A stretch of 38,843 nt of DNA from Nitritalea halalkaliphila LW7 (GTDB taxonomy: Bacteria; Bacteroidota; Bacteroidia; Cytophagales; Cyclobacteriaceae). The stretch lies in assembly GCF_000265075.1 (NCBI RefSeq), contig NZ_AJYA01000053.1, positions 1-38,843 on the forward strand. Reading direction: 5' to 3'. Each line of letters starts with the position of its first letter. Position 1 is the stretch's first letter. The position numbers and the translations under genes are program-made. The notes below the pieces were generated by a model. It was not told the origin of the DNA and searched no databases. It saw only the letters and a list, made by a program, of their open reading frames with translations. This document shows, one piece after another, positions 10,777-19,570 of the stretch.

Positions 10777-12120
10777 ATGAAAAAGTTAGTTTTTAGTCTT
10801 ATTGCCTGCTTGGGTCTATACTTTCCCCTGTTCGCTCAGGATAGTGGAGAGCCATTAGATTTAGAACGCGCCATTCAGCTTGGTCTGGAACAGAATTTTG
10901 ATGTTAAAATCGCACTCAATACCATTGATATTGCGGATTTAGATGTAAAGATTGGTGTAGGGACATTCCTTATGCCGAGCATCATTGCGAATTATTCAAA
11001 AACCTTCGCGCGTGAGAATGTAGAGCAGCAGTTTGTGACTACCCCGGAGCCGAACGTCATTCGCGGTGCGGAAACGTCCATAGAAAACTTTAATATCGTT
11101 GGAATTTTCGGCATCGATCCGAGCTCTTTGGTGACCATTCGTCGCCTAGGACGCTTGGCAGAACTATCGGAACTCGATGCGAAGGTTACGGTAGAGAATG
11201 CAGTGGCGGCCATTTCTACCGCCTATTACCGGCTCGTACTGGAGCTACAGCGCTCGAAAGTTCTCGAAAAGACGCTGGACTTTTCTAAGGCCAGGCTTGA
11301 AATAGCAAAGGCGCGCTATGAACTAGGTGGTGCGGGTAAGCGGGACTTTCTTACTGCTCAGGTGGATTATAATGCGGATCTTTCCTTGGTGGTCAACCAG
11401 GAGCTTGTGATCCAAAATGCCCGCATTAATCTGAATGAGCTTTTGGCGCTGGCGCCAAATAAGGACTTTACGGTGCGGGATACCATCACCGTAGCAGAGC
11501 CGCTTCTCCTAGAAGAGCTACTAGAGGACGCTTACCTTGAAAACAAGTTTTTTCTCATCGCGCAGCGTCAGGAAAATGTGGCATACCTCCAGATTCGTGA
11601 GGCCCAAGCAGCCCGACTACCGACTTTTAATTTGAATGGAAATTATACCCAGAATACCTTAGAATCTGACGCGGGGTTCTTACTCAAAAACCAGCGGGAT
11701 GGTTTTACAGGGGGCGGTGGCGTAGCGCTCAACCTGTTTTCTGGATTTACGGTAAACCGGCGCATACAGCAGGCGAAGGTAGAGCAGCGGAATGCGGAAC
11801 TTTTTACCAAGCAAATAGAGCTTCAAGTGGTTTCAGACATTCACCGCGCGTATAATTCTTATGTGAATAATCGGAACCTGCTGGAGATCGAGCGCGCGAA
11901 TTATGAGGTAGCTGTAGAAAATGCAGACATCGCGCTGGAGCGCTTCCGCCTTGGGATCGCGAATTATCTGGAGTTTCGAGATGCGCAGGTCAATCTACTT
12001 ACTGCCGAGGATCGTTTAATCACTTCTATTTTTAATATTAAAGAACAAGAAATAGAGCTCAGAAGGCTGTCTGGAAAAATATTCTTTCAGAATAGTTTCG
12101 AAAAATTCAGAAATAATTAA
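10777..12120 (+). CDS. TolC-family outer-membrane efflux channel
   Basis: 447 residues with signal peptide MKKLVFSLIACLGLYFPLFAQ. It shows the duplicated TolC pattern: LDLERAIQLGLEQNFDVKIA at the mature N-terminus, long heptad-rich helices (about 140-215 and 325-430) and the second repeat LNLFSGFTVNRRIQQAKVE. Trimeric outer-membrane/periplasmic duct for the pump encoded just upstream (3-base gap). Normal length; its transcript ends at the hairpin 43 bases downstream. Confidence 0.94.
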   Translation: MKKLVFSLIACLGLYFPLFAQDSGEPLDLERAIQLGLEQNFDVKIALNTIDIADLDVKIGVGTFLMPSIIANYSKTFARENVEQQFVTTPEPNVIRGAETSIENFNIVGIFGIDPSSLVTIRRLGRLAELSELDAKVTVENAVAAISTAYYRLVLELQRSKVLEKTLDFSKARLEIAKARYELGGAGKRDFLTAQVDYNADLSLVVNQELVIQNARINLNELLALAPNKDFTVRDTITVAEPLLLEELLEDAYLENKFFLIAQRQENVAYLQIREAQAARLPTFNLNGNYTQNTLESDAGFLLKNQRDGFTGGGGVALNLFSGFTVNRRIQQAKVEQRNAELFTKQIELQVVSDIHRAYNSYVNNRNLLEIERANYEVAVENADIALERFRLGIANYLEFRDAQVNLLTAEDRLITSIFNIKEQEIELRRLSGKIFFQNSFEKFRNN

Positions 12121-12162
12121 AGTCTCTAAATACCGATTGCGGAGCTTCCTAGTCCTATTTTC

Positions 12163-12207
12163 ACGTCCACTGCTCGGGGTCGTTCCCGCGGTGGACGTTT
12201 TGTTTTT
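12163..12207 (+). terminator. Intrinsic terminator of the efflux operon
   Basis: Perfect 8-bp stem ACGTCCAC / GTGGACGT with a further GC-rich inner pairing (CGGGG/CCCGCG) followed by TTTTGTTTTT. Confidence 0.85.
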
Positions 12208-12333
12208 GAACTTTTCAGCATGTGAATGCTGTTATTTATTGCCTTACCTTCTAAAAGTCAACTGCTTAGGCTTCACGGCCTTGGCATAGCTTTTGTTGAA
12301 GGACAAAATCTTGTATGTAAGGTACATTTTATT

Positions 12334-13752
12334 ATGGTTGAAATCACAAAATTTAAGAAGCACTCTTGGGTATTCTTCGCATTAGGTGTTTTGCTTTTTG
12401 TCGCCGTTAAGTCCTGTACTTCATCCCATGCGGAGGAAGATTATTTGATAGAGGATACTACACCGATAGATTTAGATCTTGAGGAGATCATCGCAAGGGG
12501 GTATCTGCGTGCAGTGGTGGAGAATCGCTCTACTAGTTTTTATTTGTATAAAGGACGACGGATGGGTTATGAATATGAGCTTCTTAAGAAGTTCTCAGAG
12601 TCTCTGGATGTCGGGTTGCGCATTTTGGTAGTGGATGAGGTGGAGGAAGCGACGCGGCTGCTGTATGCGGGAAAGGCGGACATCATCGCCATGAATCTTA
12701 CACCGACCGAGGAGCGAAATGAGCGTCTTGCCTTTAGCGTGCCTATCGCTGAGATGGGACCCGTCCTGGTGCAGCATGGAAATACCAAGCGGCTTCGTAA
12801 GGTGGAGGACTTGGCTGGCCGGACCGTGCATGTTCCTGCTGGGACGGTGCACTTCGAGCAGCTACAGCAGCTCCGCGATACCTTAGCACTACCTTTTCAT
12901 ATCGATGCGGTAGCAAGTGACCGCGAAACACTGGTGGCGCGAGTTGTGAATCAAGAAATCGGCTACACGGTCGTGGATACCGACATTGCTTCTGTGCAGG
13001 CCACGTACCATGCAGACTTACAGACGGCACTCACCTTAGGGGATGCGTCTCCTGTATCTTGGGGACTTCGTCCTAATGCCCCAGCACTGCTGGAAGCCCT
13101 GGATGACTGGTTAGCGGATGCCCGCCACAGCGGTTATCAAGCGATTTTATATCACAAATATTTTCTGGATTCTCGAAACGCTTATTTCCGTAGTAACAGT
13201 CCCTTCTCTTCTGTAGGAGGACAGAAAATTTCCCCTTATGATCAGGCGATTCAGCAAGCAGCTGATGAGCTGGGTTGGGATTGGCGCCTGTTGGCTTCCT
13301 TAGTATATAAGGAATCTCAGTTCGATAATGAGGCGAAAAGTTATGCCGGTGCGCTGGGCTTGTTACAGCTGATGCCCGTCACACTGGAGCGCTTCGGGGT
13401 AGATAATCCCTTGGATCCGCATGAGAGTCTGATGGGTGGCGTACAGTACCTGCGCTACTTAGATGTTTTTTGGAAAGACAAGGTACCGGATTCGCAGGAG
13501 CGCATCAAGTTTATTTTAGCCTCTTATAACATCGGACATGGCCATGTCCTGGACGCTTGGAGACTGGCGCTGAAAAATGGTGCTAGAGCGTATGTCTGGG
13601 AGAGCGTCAGCTACTTCTTAGAGCAAAAATCCAATCCGAAATATTACCGGGATCCTGTGGTACGAAGTGGCTTCGCCAAAGGCCATTTGGCAGTGCGGTA
13701 TGTGGAGGAGGTTTTGGCGCTATTCGATGCCTATCGTGCACTTGTCAGTTAA
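12334..13752 (+). CDS. MltF-like membrane-bound lytic murein transglycosylase
   Basis: 472 residues when started at the ATG at 12334; an in-frame GTG/TTG-type extension to 12226 is unlikely. N-terminal membrane segment at about 10-26 ending KSC28, a possible lipoprotein cysteine though the lipobox is poor. Residues about 45-290 are a solute-binding SBP_bac_3-like domain (LEEIIARGYLRAVV, GKADIIAMNLTPTEER). Residues about 305-460 are the lytic transglycosylase SLT domain, with catalytic E327 in VYKESQFD followed by AGALGLLQLMP and ASYNIGHGHV. It cleaves peptidoglycan in the periplasm, possibly with ligand control through the first domain. Single gene between two terminators. Confidence 0.9.
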   Translation: MVEITKFKKHSWVFFALGVLLFVAVKSCTSSHAEEDYLIEDTTPIDLDLEEIIARGYLRAVVENRSTSFYLYKGRRMGYEYELLKKFSESLDVGLRILVVDEVEEATRLLYAGKADIIAMNLTPTEERNERLAFSVPIAEMGPVLVQHGNTKRLRKVEDLAGRTVHVPAGTVHFEQLQQLRDTLALPFHIDAVASDRETLVARVVNQEIGYTVVDTDIASVQATYHADLQTALTLGDASPVSWGLRPNAPALLEALDDWLADARHSGYQAILYHKYFLDSRNAYFRSNSPFSSVGGQKISPYDQAIQQAADELGWDWRLLASLVYKESQFDNEAKSYAGALGLLQLMPVTLERFGVDNPLDPHESLMGGVQYLRYLDVFWKDKVPDSQERIKFILASYNIGHGHVLDAWRLALKNGARAYVWESVSYFLEQKSNPKYYRDPVVRSGFAKGHLAVRYVEEVLALFDAYRALVS

Positions 13753-13778
13753 GTAGACCGCTTTACAGCATAAAAAAT

Positions 13779-13828
13779 AAGCCTGCTAAAGGGAGATCAC
13801 ACCTTTTTAGCAGGCTTGTGCGTTTTTT
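13779..13828. terminator. Bidirectional terminator between mltF-like and rsmI-like genes
   Basis: Perfect 12-bp inverted repeat AAGCCTGCTAAA (13779-13790) / TTTAGCAGGCTT (13806-13817), with A-rich sequence to the left and GTGCGTTTTTT to the right, between convergent genes. Confidence 0.88.
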
Positions 13829-14547
13829 CAATCTGCTGCGTATAGGGCGAAAACCGTGGGGCGTTTATGCAGCTCCGGGACGGCTTTTTTCCACTCGTGG
13901 ATCTTTTTGGTTTGAATAAAGGCATTTTCGGAAGTGATTTCCGCGGCCACGCAGAGTGCTGTTTCTGGATGCGCATGCTTCAGGAGGTCTTGGAAGAGGC
14001 TGTCATTCCGAAAGGGGGTCTCCATAAAAAGCTGTGTCCGGCGCAGGCGGGCAGATTCCTTTTCGATTTCGTGAATGCGCTGCTGTCGTTCCTTTTTATC
14101 GATCGGCAGGTAACCGTGGAAGGTGAAGCTCTGCCCATTAAAGCCGGAGGCCATCAGCGTCAGAAACATGGCGCTAGGTCCAGCCAGAGGCACCACTTCG
14201 AGCCCATTTTCATGTGCCAGGCGTACGGCAAGGCTTCCGGGGTCTGCGATGCCTGGGCATCCAGCTTCTGACATGATGCCCACATTTTGGCCAGCGGCCA
14301 GCAGGTCCAGCATTCCTTTTAGGGCAGGGGCTTTCGTTTTTTTATCCAGAACCGCGAACTGCAGCTCTGGGATATTCAGTCCGAGCTGTAGGCTGCTGAT
14401 GAAACGTCTGGCCGTCCGCACATTTTCGACGTAAAAGTGGTGGATCTGTGGGAGAATCTCCCGAATTTCGGGACTAATGACGCGATGTGCGGTGTCTGGA
14501 GCGAGTACGACGGGAATCAGAAAGAGGCGGCCGGTGGCGTGGCTCAT
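13828..14547 (-). CDS. RsmI-like SAM-dependent methyltransferase (tetrapyrrole methylase fold)
   Basis: 239 residues, shorter than E. coli RsmI (about 286) and typical of the second, compact RsmI homologue of Bacteroidota. Tetrapyrrole-methylase features: LFLIPVVLAPD at the start, YVENVRTARRFISSL, the glycine motif GIMSEAGCPGIADPG (about residues 90-104) and VPLAGPSAMFLTLMASG. RsmI methylates the ribose of C1402 in 16S rRNA; whether this shorter paralogue does the same is unproven. Its ATG overlaps the stop of the upstream hydrolase (ATGA), so it is the third gene of the pdxJ operon. Confidence 0.85.
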   Translation of the reverse strand: MSHATGRLFLIPVVLAPDTAHRVISPEIREILPQIHHFYVENVRTARRFISSLQLGLNIPELQFAVLDKKTKAPALKGMLDLLAAGQNVGIMSEAGCPGIADPGSLAVRLAHENGLEVVPLAGPSAMFLTLMASGFNGQSFTFHGYLPIDKKERQQRIHEIEKESARLRRTQLFMETPFRNDSLFQDLLKHAHPETALCVAAEITSENAFIQTKKIHEWKKAVPELHKRPTVFALYAAD

Positions 14548-15305
14548 TTGAAAAAGGCTTTAATGGTTTGGATTACGGCATCGGGCTGCTCGGCATGTAG
14601 CCAGTGCCCGGCCTGCTTGATGTAAATGAGGTTACTGTTCGGGAAGTGCTTTTGGATGAGGTCTTTATCTTCTTCCCGGATGTAGTCTGAGTTCGCGCCG
14701 CCCATAAAAAGGGTAGCCCCTTCGAAGCGGGCCTCCTCAGGGAGTGCACGTCCCACTTCCTCGATTTTTTCGGTGATTACGGGGAGGTTGATGCGCCATT
14801 TAAAGCCTTTCTGTTCATCGCGGCCCAGTGCTTTAAGCAGAAACTGTCGGATGCCTTTATGTGAAATGTGCTGGGCGAGCTGCTCGTCGGCTTCTTTGCG
14901 GCTGGCAAGCCGCTCCACATCTACGGCGTTCAGTCCGGCTAAAATTTCCTGATGGTGAATGGGGTAGGCCCGTGGGGCAATGTCCGCGACGAGGAGTTTT
15001 TCCACGCGTTCGGGGTACTGGGTGGCAAAGCGCATGGCTGTTTTTCCGCCCATGCTATGGCCCATGAGGAAGACGCGCTCGTGCCCCAGGTCGTCCAGTA
15101 GCTCGGCCAGATCTTCGGCCATGACCTCGTAATTCCAGGTGCTGCTGTGGGGAGAGTCTCCGTGGTTTCTTTGGTCCACGAGGACCAGGCTAAAGGAGTT
15201 TTCAAGCTCACGTGCGATGCTGAGCCAGTTATCGGCAGAGCCAAAGAGTCCGTGTAGGATGACCAAAACGGGGCCATTTCCAAGGGTTTTATGGGCTAAT
15301 TTCAT
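14544..15305 (-). CDS. Alpha/beta hydrolase, YbfF-like esterase
   Basis: 253-residue hydrolase. [10 protein letters not shown] oxyanion motif at 18-27, [11 protein letters not shown], nucleophile S84 in [10 protein letters not shown], and catalytic histidine in [10 protein letters not shown] near the C-terminus: the pattern of the YbfF/ABHD11 acyl-esterases. Cytosolic, substrate unknown. Overlaps pdxJ upstream and the rsmI-like gene downstream by ATGA at both ends, so the three are one translationally coupled unit. Confidence 0.9.
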   Translation of the reverse strand: MKLAHKTLGNGPVLVILHGLFGSADNWLSIARELENSFSLVLVDQRNHGDSPHSSTWNYEVMAEDLAELLDDLGHERVFLMGHSMGGKTAMRFATQYPERVEKLLVADIAPRAYPIHHQEILAGLNAVDVERLASRKEADEQLAQHISHKGIRQFLLKALGRDEQKGFKWRINLPVITEKIEEVGRALPEEARFEGATLFMGGANSDYIREEDKDLIQKHFPNSNLIYIKQAGHWLHAEQPDAVIQTIKAFFK

Positions 15306-16030
15306 GCTATAGGGTCCAGTTCAAGTTGTCTGCGGTACATTTGGATGGTATTTTCGAGGCCGAAATAGAGGGCATCACAGATGAGGGCATGTCCGATGGA
15401 GACTTCCAGCAGGTGAGGGATGCGTGCTTTCAGGAAGGCGAGGTTATGCAGGTCCAGGTCATGTCCGGCATTTAGGCCGAGGTCAAGCGATTTTGCCAGC
15501 AGACCGACCTCCACATAGGGAGCCACGGCAGCTTCGCTGTCCTGATGGAACTGTTCTGCGTAGGGGCCTGTGTAGAGCTCGACGCGGTCGGCGCCACAGG
15601 CCTTTGCTGGCTCGAAATAGTGCGGCTCGGGGTTAATGAAGATGCTGACGCGGGTGCCGTAGCTGTGCAGTTCTGCTACGATGTCGCGGAGCATGGACTG
15701 GTGCTCGATCGTGTCCCAGCCGGTGTTCGAGGTGAGCACATGGGGAGGGTCAGGCACCAGGGTCGTTTGCGCAGGGCGCACCGCTTTAATGAGGTCGAGA
15801 AAGCGGCGGTCGGGATAGCCCTCGATGTTAAACTCCGTGCTGAGGGCAGGTTTTAGGTCGTGGACGTCTTGGTAGCGGATGTGCCGCTCATCCGGACGTG
15901 GGTGCACGGTGATGCCTTGGGCGCCAAAGCGTTCTGCGTCTAGGGCCACCTGAAGGATATTGGGATTATTACCGCCACGGGCATTTCGTAGGGTCGCGAT
16001 TTTATTAATATTTACACTTAACTGTGTCAT
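15302..16030 (-). CDS. pdxJ: Pyridoxine 5'-phosphate synthase
   Basis: 242 residues, the usual size. It condenses 1-deoxyxylulose 5-phosphate with 3-amino-2-oxopropyl phosphate to make pyridoxine 5'-phosphate in the DXP-dependent vitamin B6 route. Family signatures: [17 protein letters not shown] at the start, [14 protein letters not shown] (phosphate/active-site loop), [23 protein letters not shown] and the C-terminal EVSIGHALI. First gene of a three-gene minus-strand operon, with a well-formed promoter directly upstream. Confidence 0.96.
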   Translation of the reverse strand: MTQLSVNINKIATLRNARGGNNPNILQVALDAERFGAQGITVHPRPDERHIRYQDVHDLKPALSTEFNIEGYPDRRFLDLIKAVRPAQTTLVPDPPHVLTSNTGWDTIEHQSMLRDIVAELHSYGTRVSIFINPEPHYFEPAKACGADRVELYTGPYAEQFHQDSEAAVAPYVEVGLLAKSLDLGLNAGHDLDLHNLAFLKARIPHLLEVSIGHALICDALYFGLENTIQMYRRQLELDPIA

Positions 16031-16046
16031 TTCCTCAGATTAAGAT

Positions 16047-16054
16047 TAAATTTG
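16047..16054 (+). promoter_or_regulatory. Candidate -7 box for the YqeY operon
   Basis: TAAATTTG fits TAnnTTTG and is 37 bases upstream of the YqeY start. It almost abuts the opposite-strand -7 box of pdxJ, so the two promoters would compete for polymerase. No clear -33 TTG. Confidence 0.4.
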
Positions 16055-16057
16055 TTA

Positions 16058-16086
16058 CAAAGTTAATGTATTAACACTAAGAACAA
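16058..16086 (-). promoter_or_regulatory. pdxJ promoter
   Basis: Read on the minus strand: TTG (16084-16086), 18 bases, then TAACTTTG (16058-16065). This fits the Bacteroidota primary-sigma pattern of -33 TTG and -7 TAnnTTTG. Predicted start of transcription about 20 bases before the pdxJ ATG. Confidence 0.6.
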
Positions 16087-16090
16087 GGTC

Positions 16091-16545
16091 ATGAGTTTAA
16101 AGCAAGCGATAGAAAGTGAGATCAAAAAGGCGATGCTAGCCAAGGAAAAGGATCGTTTACGTGCGCTTCGTGCGATTAAATCCCTTATCCTGTTAGAGGA
16201 AACGAAGGGGGGAGCTGCTGAGATGAGCGAGGAAGAAGAGCTGAAGCTGCTAACGAAGGCGGCCAAGCAGCGTAGTGATTCGGCGGCGATTTATACGGAG
16301 CAGGGCGTGCGGATCTCGCGGAGGTGGAGCAGGCAGAGCTGGCGGTTATTCAGGAGTTTTTGCCTAAGCAGCTCACTGAGGAGGAGCTGACGGCGGCGGT
16401 ATCGGACATTATCCAGCAGGTGGGAGCAAGTGGTCCTAAGGATATGGGTAAAGTGATGGGCGCTGCATCGAAGGCTTTGGCCGGTAAGGCCGAGGGCAAG
16501 TTAATCAGCGAGAAGGTGAAGTCACTATTAGCGGCTTTAGCGTAG
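16091..16545 (+). CDS. GatB/YqeY domain protein (one frame break)
   Basis: 151 residues once rejoined, the standard YqeY size. Family pattern: KQAIESEIKKAMLAKEKDRLRALRAIKSL at the start, then AAKQRSDSAAIYTEQGRADLAEVEQAEL, FLPKQLTEEEL and PKDMGKVMGAASKALAGKAEGK. The family shares a domain with GatB of the tRNA-dependent amidotransferase; its role when stand-alone is poorly defined. The literal frame is broken in the G-run at 16303-16305, where one G is missing. First of a plus-strand run with cvpA-like and pabA-like genes. Confidence 0.88.
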
Positions 16546-16562
16546 GCTAGGCTATTTTCAGG

Positions 16563-17054
16563 ATGGACTGGGTGACATGGGTTATATTGGCTGCGGTGGT
16601 GTTCGGTGCTTGGACGGGTTTCAAGCAGGGGCTCCTCGTGGGTATATTTTCTCTGGTGGGGTTTTTTATGGCCATGTACCTGGCTTTTCGCCTGATGGAC
16701 AGGGGGACGGAAGTGCTGGCTCGGCATGTGCAGGAGCTGACGTTTTTCCTTCCCTTTGTGTCTTTTTTGATTTTATTTTTTTCCTTACTCTTTCTGGTGC
16801 GGCTGCTGAGTCTGGTCGCGCGGCAGGCGATCGATATGCTGCTGTTAGGGCCGCTAGACCGTGTGGCGGGGGCCTTATTGGGGGTGTTTAAGGCGCTTTT
16901 TGTGCTGAGCCTGCTGGCGTGGATTTCGGACCGCTTTCAGTTTCCGTACATGGCGGAAGTGCATGAGGTGCCCGCCTATGCGTATATTCGTCCCTTGGCA
17001 CCTGTTTTCATTCAGGCACTGGATGCTATATTCCTGTTGCGACGGAGGCCATGA
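16563..17054 (+). CDS. CvpA family membrane protein
   Basis: 163-residue integral membrane protein with four hydrophobic segments (about 5-22, 27-46, 60-85 and 100-122). The pattern GAWTGFKQGLLVGIFSLVG, then an aromatic TM3 and GPLDRVAGALLGVFKALFVLSLL matches CvpA/colicin V production family proteins. The E. coli namesake is needed for colicin V export and envelope homeostasis. Lies 17 bases after YqeY and 33 bases before the amidotransferase gene. Confidence 0.82.
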   Translation: MDWVTWVILAAVVFGAWTGFKQGLLVGIFSLVGFFMAMYLAFRLMDRGTEVLARHVQELTFFLPFVSFLILFFSLLFLVRLLSLVARQAIDMLLLGPLDRVAGALLGVFKALFVLSLLAWISDRFQFPYMAEVHEVPAYAYIRPLAPVFIQALDAIFLLRRRP

Positions 17055-17087
17055 ACAGGGTGGCGGAACTTGTAGAAACTCTTCCGG

Positions 17088-17702
17088 ATGCTCTTATTGA
17101 TTGATAATTTCGATTCTTTTTCCCACATGTTAGCGGACTATGTCGGTCGGCTGGGGCATCCCATGCGCATCGTTCGGAATGATGCGGCAGTTTCGGAGCA
17201 GCCTTGGGAGGAGATTATCGGTGTGGTGCTTTCTCCAGGGCCTGGGACCCCGGAGTCTTCAGGGAATTTGTTGGCCTATGTGGGGGAGGCGCTGGAGCGC
17301 CAGTTGCCCCTATTGGGGATATGCTTGGGGCATCAGGCGATCGCACAGTATGTAGGCGCCCGTATCGTGGCGGGGGAGCATCCCGTACATGGAAAAGTCC
17401 ATAAAGTGTTTGCGAATCTGCAGCATAATGTATTACTTGGGGTACCTTCTTCTTTTTCTGTGACCCGCTACCATAGTTTAGTGGTGCAGGATCTGCCGGA
17501 GGTGCTTCTGCCACTACTACGTACGGAGGAGGGTGTGCTGATGGGGTTTGTGCATCGGAGTCTTCCTGTTTTAGGGCTTCAGTATCATCCAGAGGCTTGC
17601 ATGACCGAATTTGGCATGGAAATAATCGAAAACTGGTCAAAATGGCTGGTGAGCGCCTCTCCTTCTAAGGTTTCTAATAGCGAGTCGCTGATAATAAAAT
17701 AG
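17088..17702 (+). CDS. Anthranilate/aminodeoxychorismate synthase glutamine amidotransferase (component II)
   Basis: 204-residue class I glutamine amidotransferase of the TrpG/PabA type, supplying ammonia from glutamine. Start motif LLLIDNFDSFSHML, oxyanion SPGPGTPESSGN, catalytic C79 in GICLGHQAI and the H167/E169 pair in QYHPEACMTEFG. With no trpE/pabB or trp genes nearby, pabA (folate) is somewhat more likely than trpG, but the sequence alone does not decide, so I leave the symbol open. Confidence 0.88.
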   Translation: MLLLIDNFDSFSHMLADYVGRLGHPMRIVRNDAAVSEQPWEEIIGVVLSPGPGTPESSGNLLAYVGEALERQLPLLGICLGHQAIAQYVGARIVAGEHPVHGKVHKVFANLQHNVLLGVPSSFSVTRYHSLVVQDLPEVLLPLLRTEEGVLMGFVHRSLPVLGLQYHPEACMTEFGMEIIENWSKWLVSASPSKVSNSESLIIK

Positions 17703-17889
17703 GTGTTTTATTAGGGTTTGCCTGAGTTAAGCATTTATTTTTTACAAATAATCTCTCGATTGTTGTTGTTTATTAAAAAATATGTAAATTAGAGTGTTCG
17801 ATTTGCTTTTTAGAGAAGTCTTTTGGTAGGGTTTTTGAAACAAGATAAGAGGACAATCAGTTTTATAAGTACACATTAAGCTCAGGCGT

Positions 17890-18554
17890 ATGCAAGTTTC
17901 CCAATTTATACATGCTTCTATCCCCCATTAAAGTTAGGGGATACGACAGGTTTAGCACTCTCCTGGATGGAAGAGCTTCGAACCGATGTGCTGCCTGTGA
18001 TCGATAAGGGAAACTTTCTCGGTTTCATCAGTGATACGCTCATTTATGAGGTGAACGATCGACTCCTGCCTGTGAGTGCCTGTGAGATAGAAGATGCCAC
18101 GGCTTTTGTTTTCGAGGATAAGCATATCTACGAGGTGATGCGTGTGGCAGCGGAGCATGAGCTGAAAATGGTGGCCGTGGTGGATCGTCAGGGTGTTTAT
18201 AAGGGTGTCGTGACGCTGCAGGATGCGGTGAATGCCTTTTCGGAGACCTTTACGGTGCAGTCTGAGGGGGCGGTGATCGTGCTGTCCATGCACATGACCG
18301 ATTACAGCATGCATGAGATTTCTCGCGTGTTAGAGTCGGAAAATGCCAAGATATTAAGTAGTTTTATAGCTGCTGATCCTTTAGATGCCAGTAAAATCAA
18401 AGTGACGCTCAAGTTAGACAAGAAGGAGTTGCGCCATATTCGCGCTACCCTTGAACGTTTTGGCTATAAAGTAGTAGATCAGTATACGGAAGAAGTGGAG
18501 GCGAGCCAGGATGAGGATCGCATCGGCAACTTATTCCGGTTTTTGGATCTATAA
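17890..18554 (+). CDS. CBS-domain protein (one frame break)
   Basis: 221 residues once rejoined. Two CBS motifs: the first spans IPPLKLGDTTGLALSWMEEL to LPVIDKGNFLGFISD, the second HIYEVMRVAAEHELKMVAVVDRQGVYKGVVTLQDAV. After about residue 125 comes an ACT-like domain (GAVIVLSMHMTDYSMHEISR, KVTLKLDKKELRHIRATL). CBS pairs usually bind adenine nucleotides, so this is probably a regulatory sensor; it sits 9 bases before nadK, a conserved Bacteroidota pairing. The true start is the ATG at 17890: the C-run at 17921-17925 lacks one C, which creates a false stop at 17929 and hides the first 13 codons. Confidence 0.85.
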
Positions 18555-18563
18555 TCAAGAGAT

Positions 18564-19436
18564 ATGCAGATAGCTTTTCACGGTATGGGACTCAAAAAAG
18601 AGTTTCTACCGTTTTTTCATGACCTGAGTGAACGGCTACAGGGTCTGGGTCACCAGTTGTTTTTAAGTAAGGAGCTGGCGCAAGCGCTACTGAAGGCGGG
18701 TAAGAAGCCTGTCTATTTTCAGGTGCTAGAGGGGACATTACGTGAGCAAGCGCTGGATTTTATCTTTTCTGTAGGGGGAGACGGTACGATGCTGGATACT
18801 GTCGCGAAAGTAGGAGCGGCTGAGACGCGATTATCGGAATTAACACGGGCGCTTGGGTTTTTTAGCTACTGTGGCTAAGGATCAGCTGGACCAGATGGTG
18901 GTTGATCTGATGGAAGGGCGTTATGCGGTGGAGTCTCGGACGCTGATCGAGGTGTCGAGTGATCGGACCTTGTTTAAAGGAATTCATTTTGGGCTGAATG
19001 AATTTACGATTCACAAGCGGGATACTTCTTCGATGATTACCGTACATACTTATGTAGATGACTTATATTTAAATAGTTACTGGGCGGATGGGCTCATTGT
19101 GGCCACGCCGACGGGTTCTACGGGCTATAGTTTGAGTTGTGGAGGCCCCTGATTACGCCGGGGGCCAAGAATTTTGTTTTAACACCTGTTTCTCCTCATA
19201 ATTTAAATGTGCGTCCGATAATCGTTAGTGATGAGTCGGTGCTTCGCTTTACGATAGAGGGGCGTAGCAAGAAGTTTTTAGTGTCCTTAGATTCGCGTTC
19301 TACGGCAGTGGATGCGGGGATTTCGCTGCAGGTGCAGAAAGCGCCCTTTTGTGCGCGTTTGGTTAAATTTTCCACCTATCATTATTTCGATACCTTGCGG
19401 GAGAAATTGAACTGGGGCTATGATATGAGAAACTAG
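18564..19436 (+). CDS. nadK: NAD kinase (three frame breaks)
   Basis: ATP-dependent NAD kinase making NADP, about 291 residues once rejoined, the family norm. Signature GGDGT at 71-75 (SVGGDGTMLD), then INTGRLGFLA, later LNEFTIHKRDTSSM and the second motif DGLIVATPTGSTGYSLSCGGP. Three single-base losses break it: at about 18828 (ACGCCG expected), in the G-run 18847-18849 and in the C-run 19146-19149. Each repair restores the expected motif (ETPIIGINTGRLG, CGGPLITPGA). Nine bases after the CBS protein gene. Confidence 0.93.
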
Positions 19437-19468
19437 GGAGAAAAAAATTTTTATGTGGGTTTTTCCTG

Positions 19469-19476
19469 TAATTTTG
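19469..19476 (+). promoter_or_regulatory. Candidate -7 box before the DUF6089 - uppS - bamA block
   Basis: TAATTTTG, a full match to TAnnTTTG, in the 134-base spacer after nadK. No convincing -33 TTG. It would leave an untranslated leader of nearly 90 bases before the DUF6089 gene. Confidence 0.35.
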
Positions 19477-19570
19477 CTGACCGCGTCACCAGGGGAGCTT
19501 AACAATATTTAACCCGAAAGATAAGAAGGGGCGTTTTAAATGCGTTTAGGTTTAAATAACTTGCAGTGTC

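Noticed and set aside
13866..14271. 134-codon plus-strand frame opposite the rsmI-like gene
   Set aside because: Antisense shadow; the minus-strand frame has clear methylase motifs.
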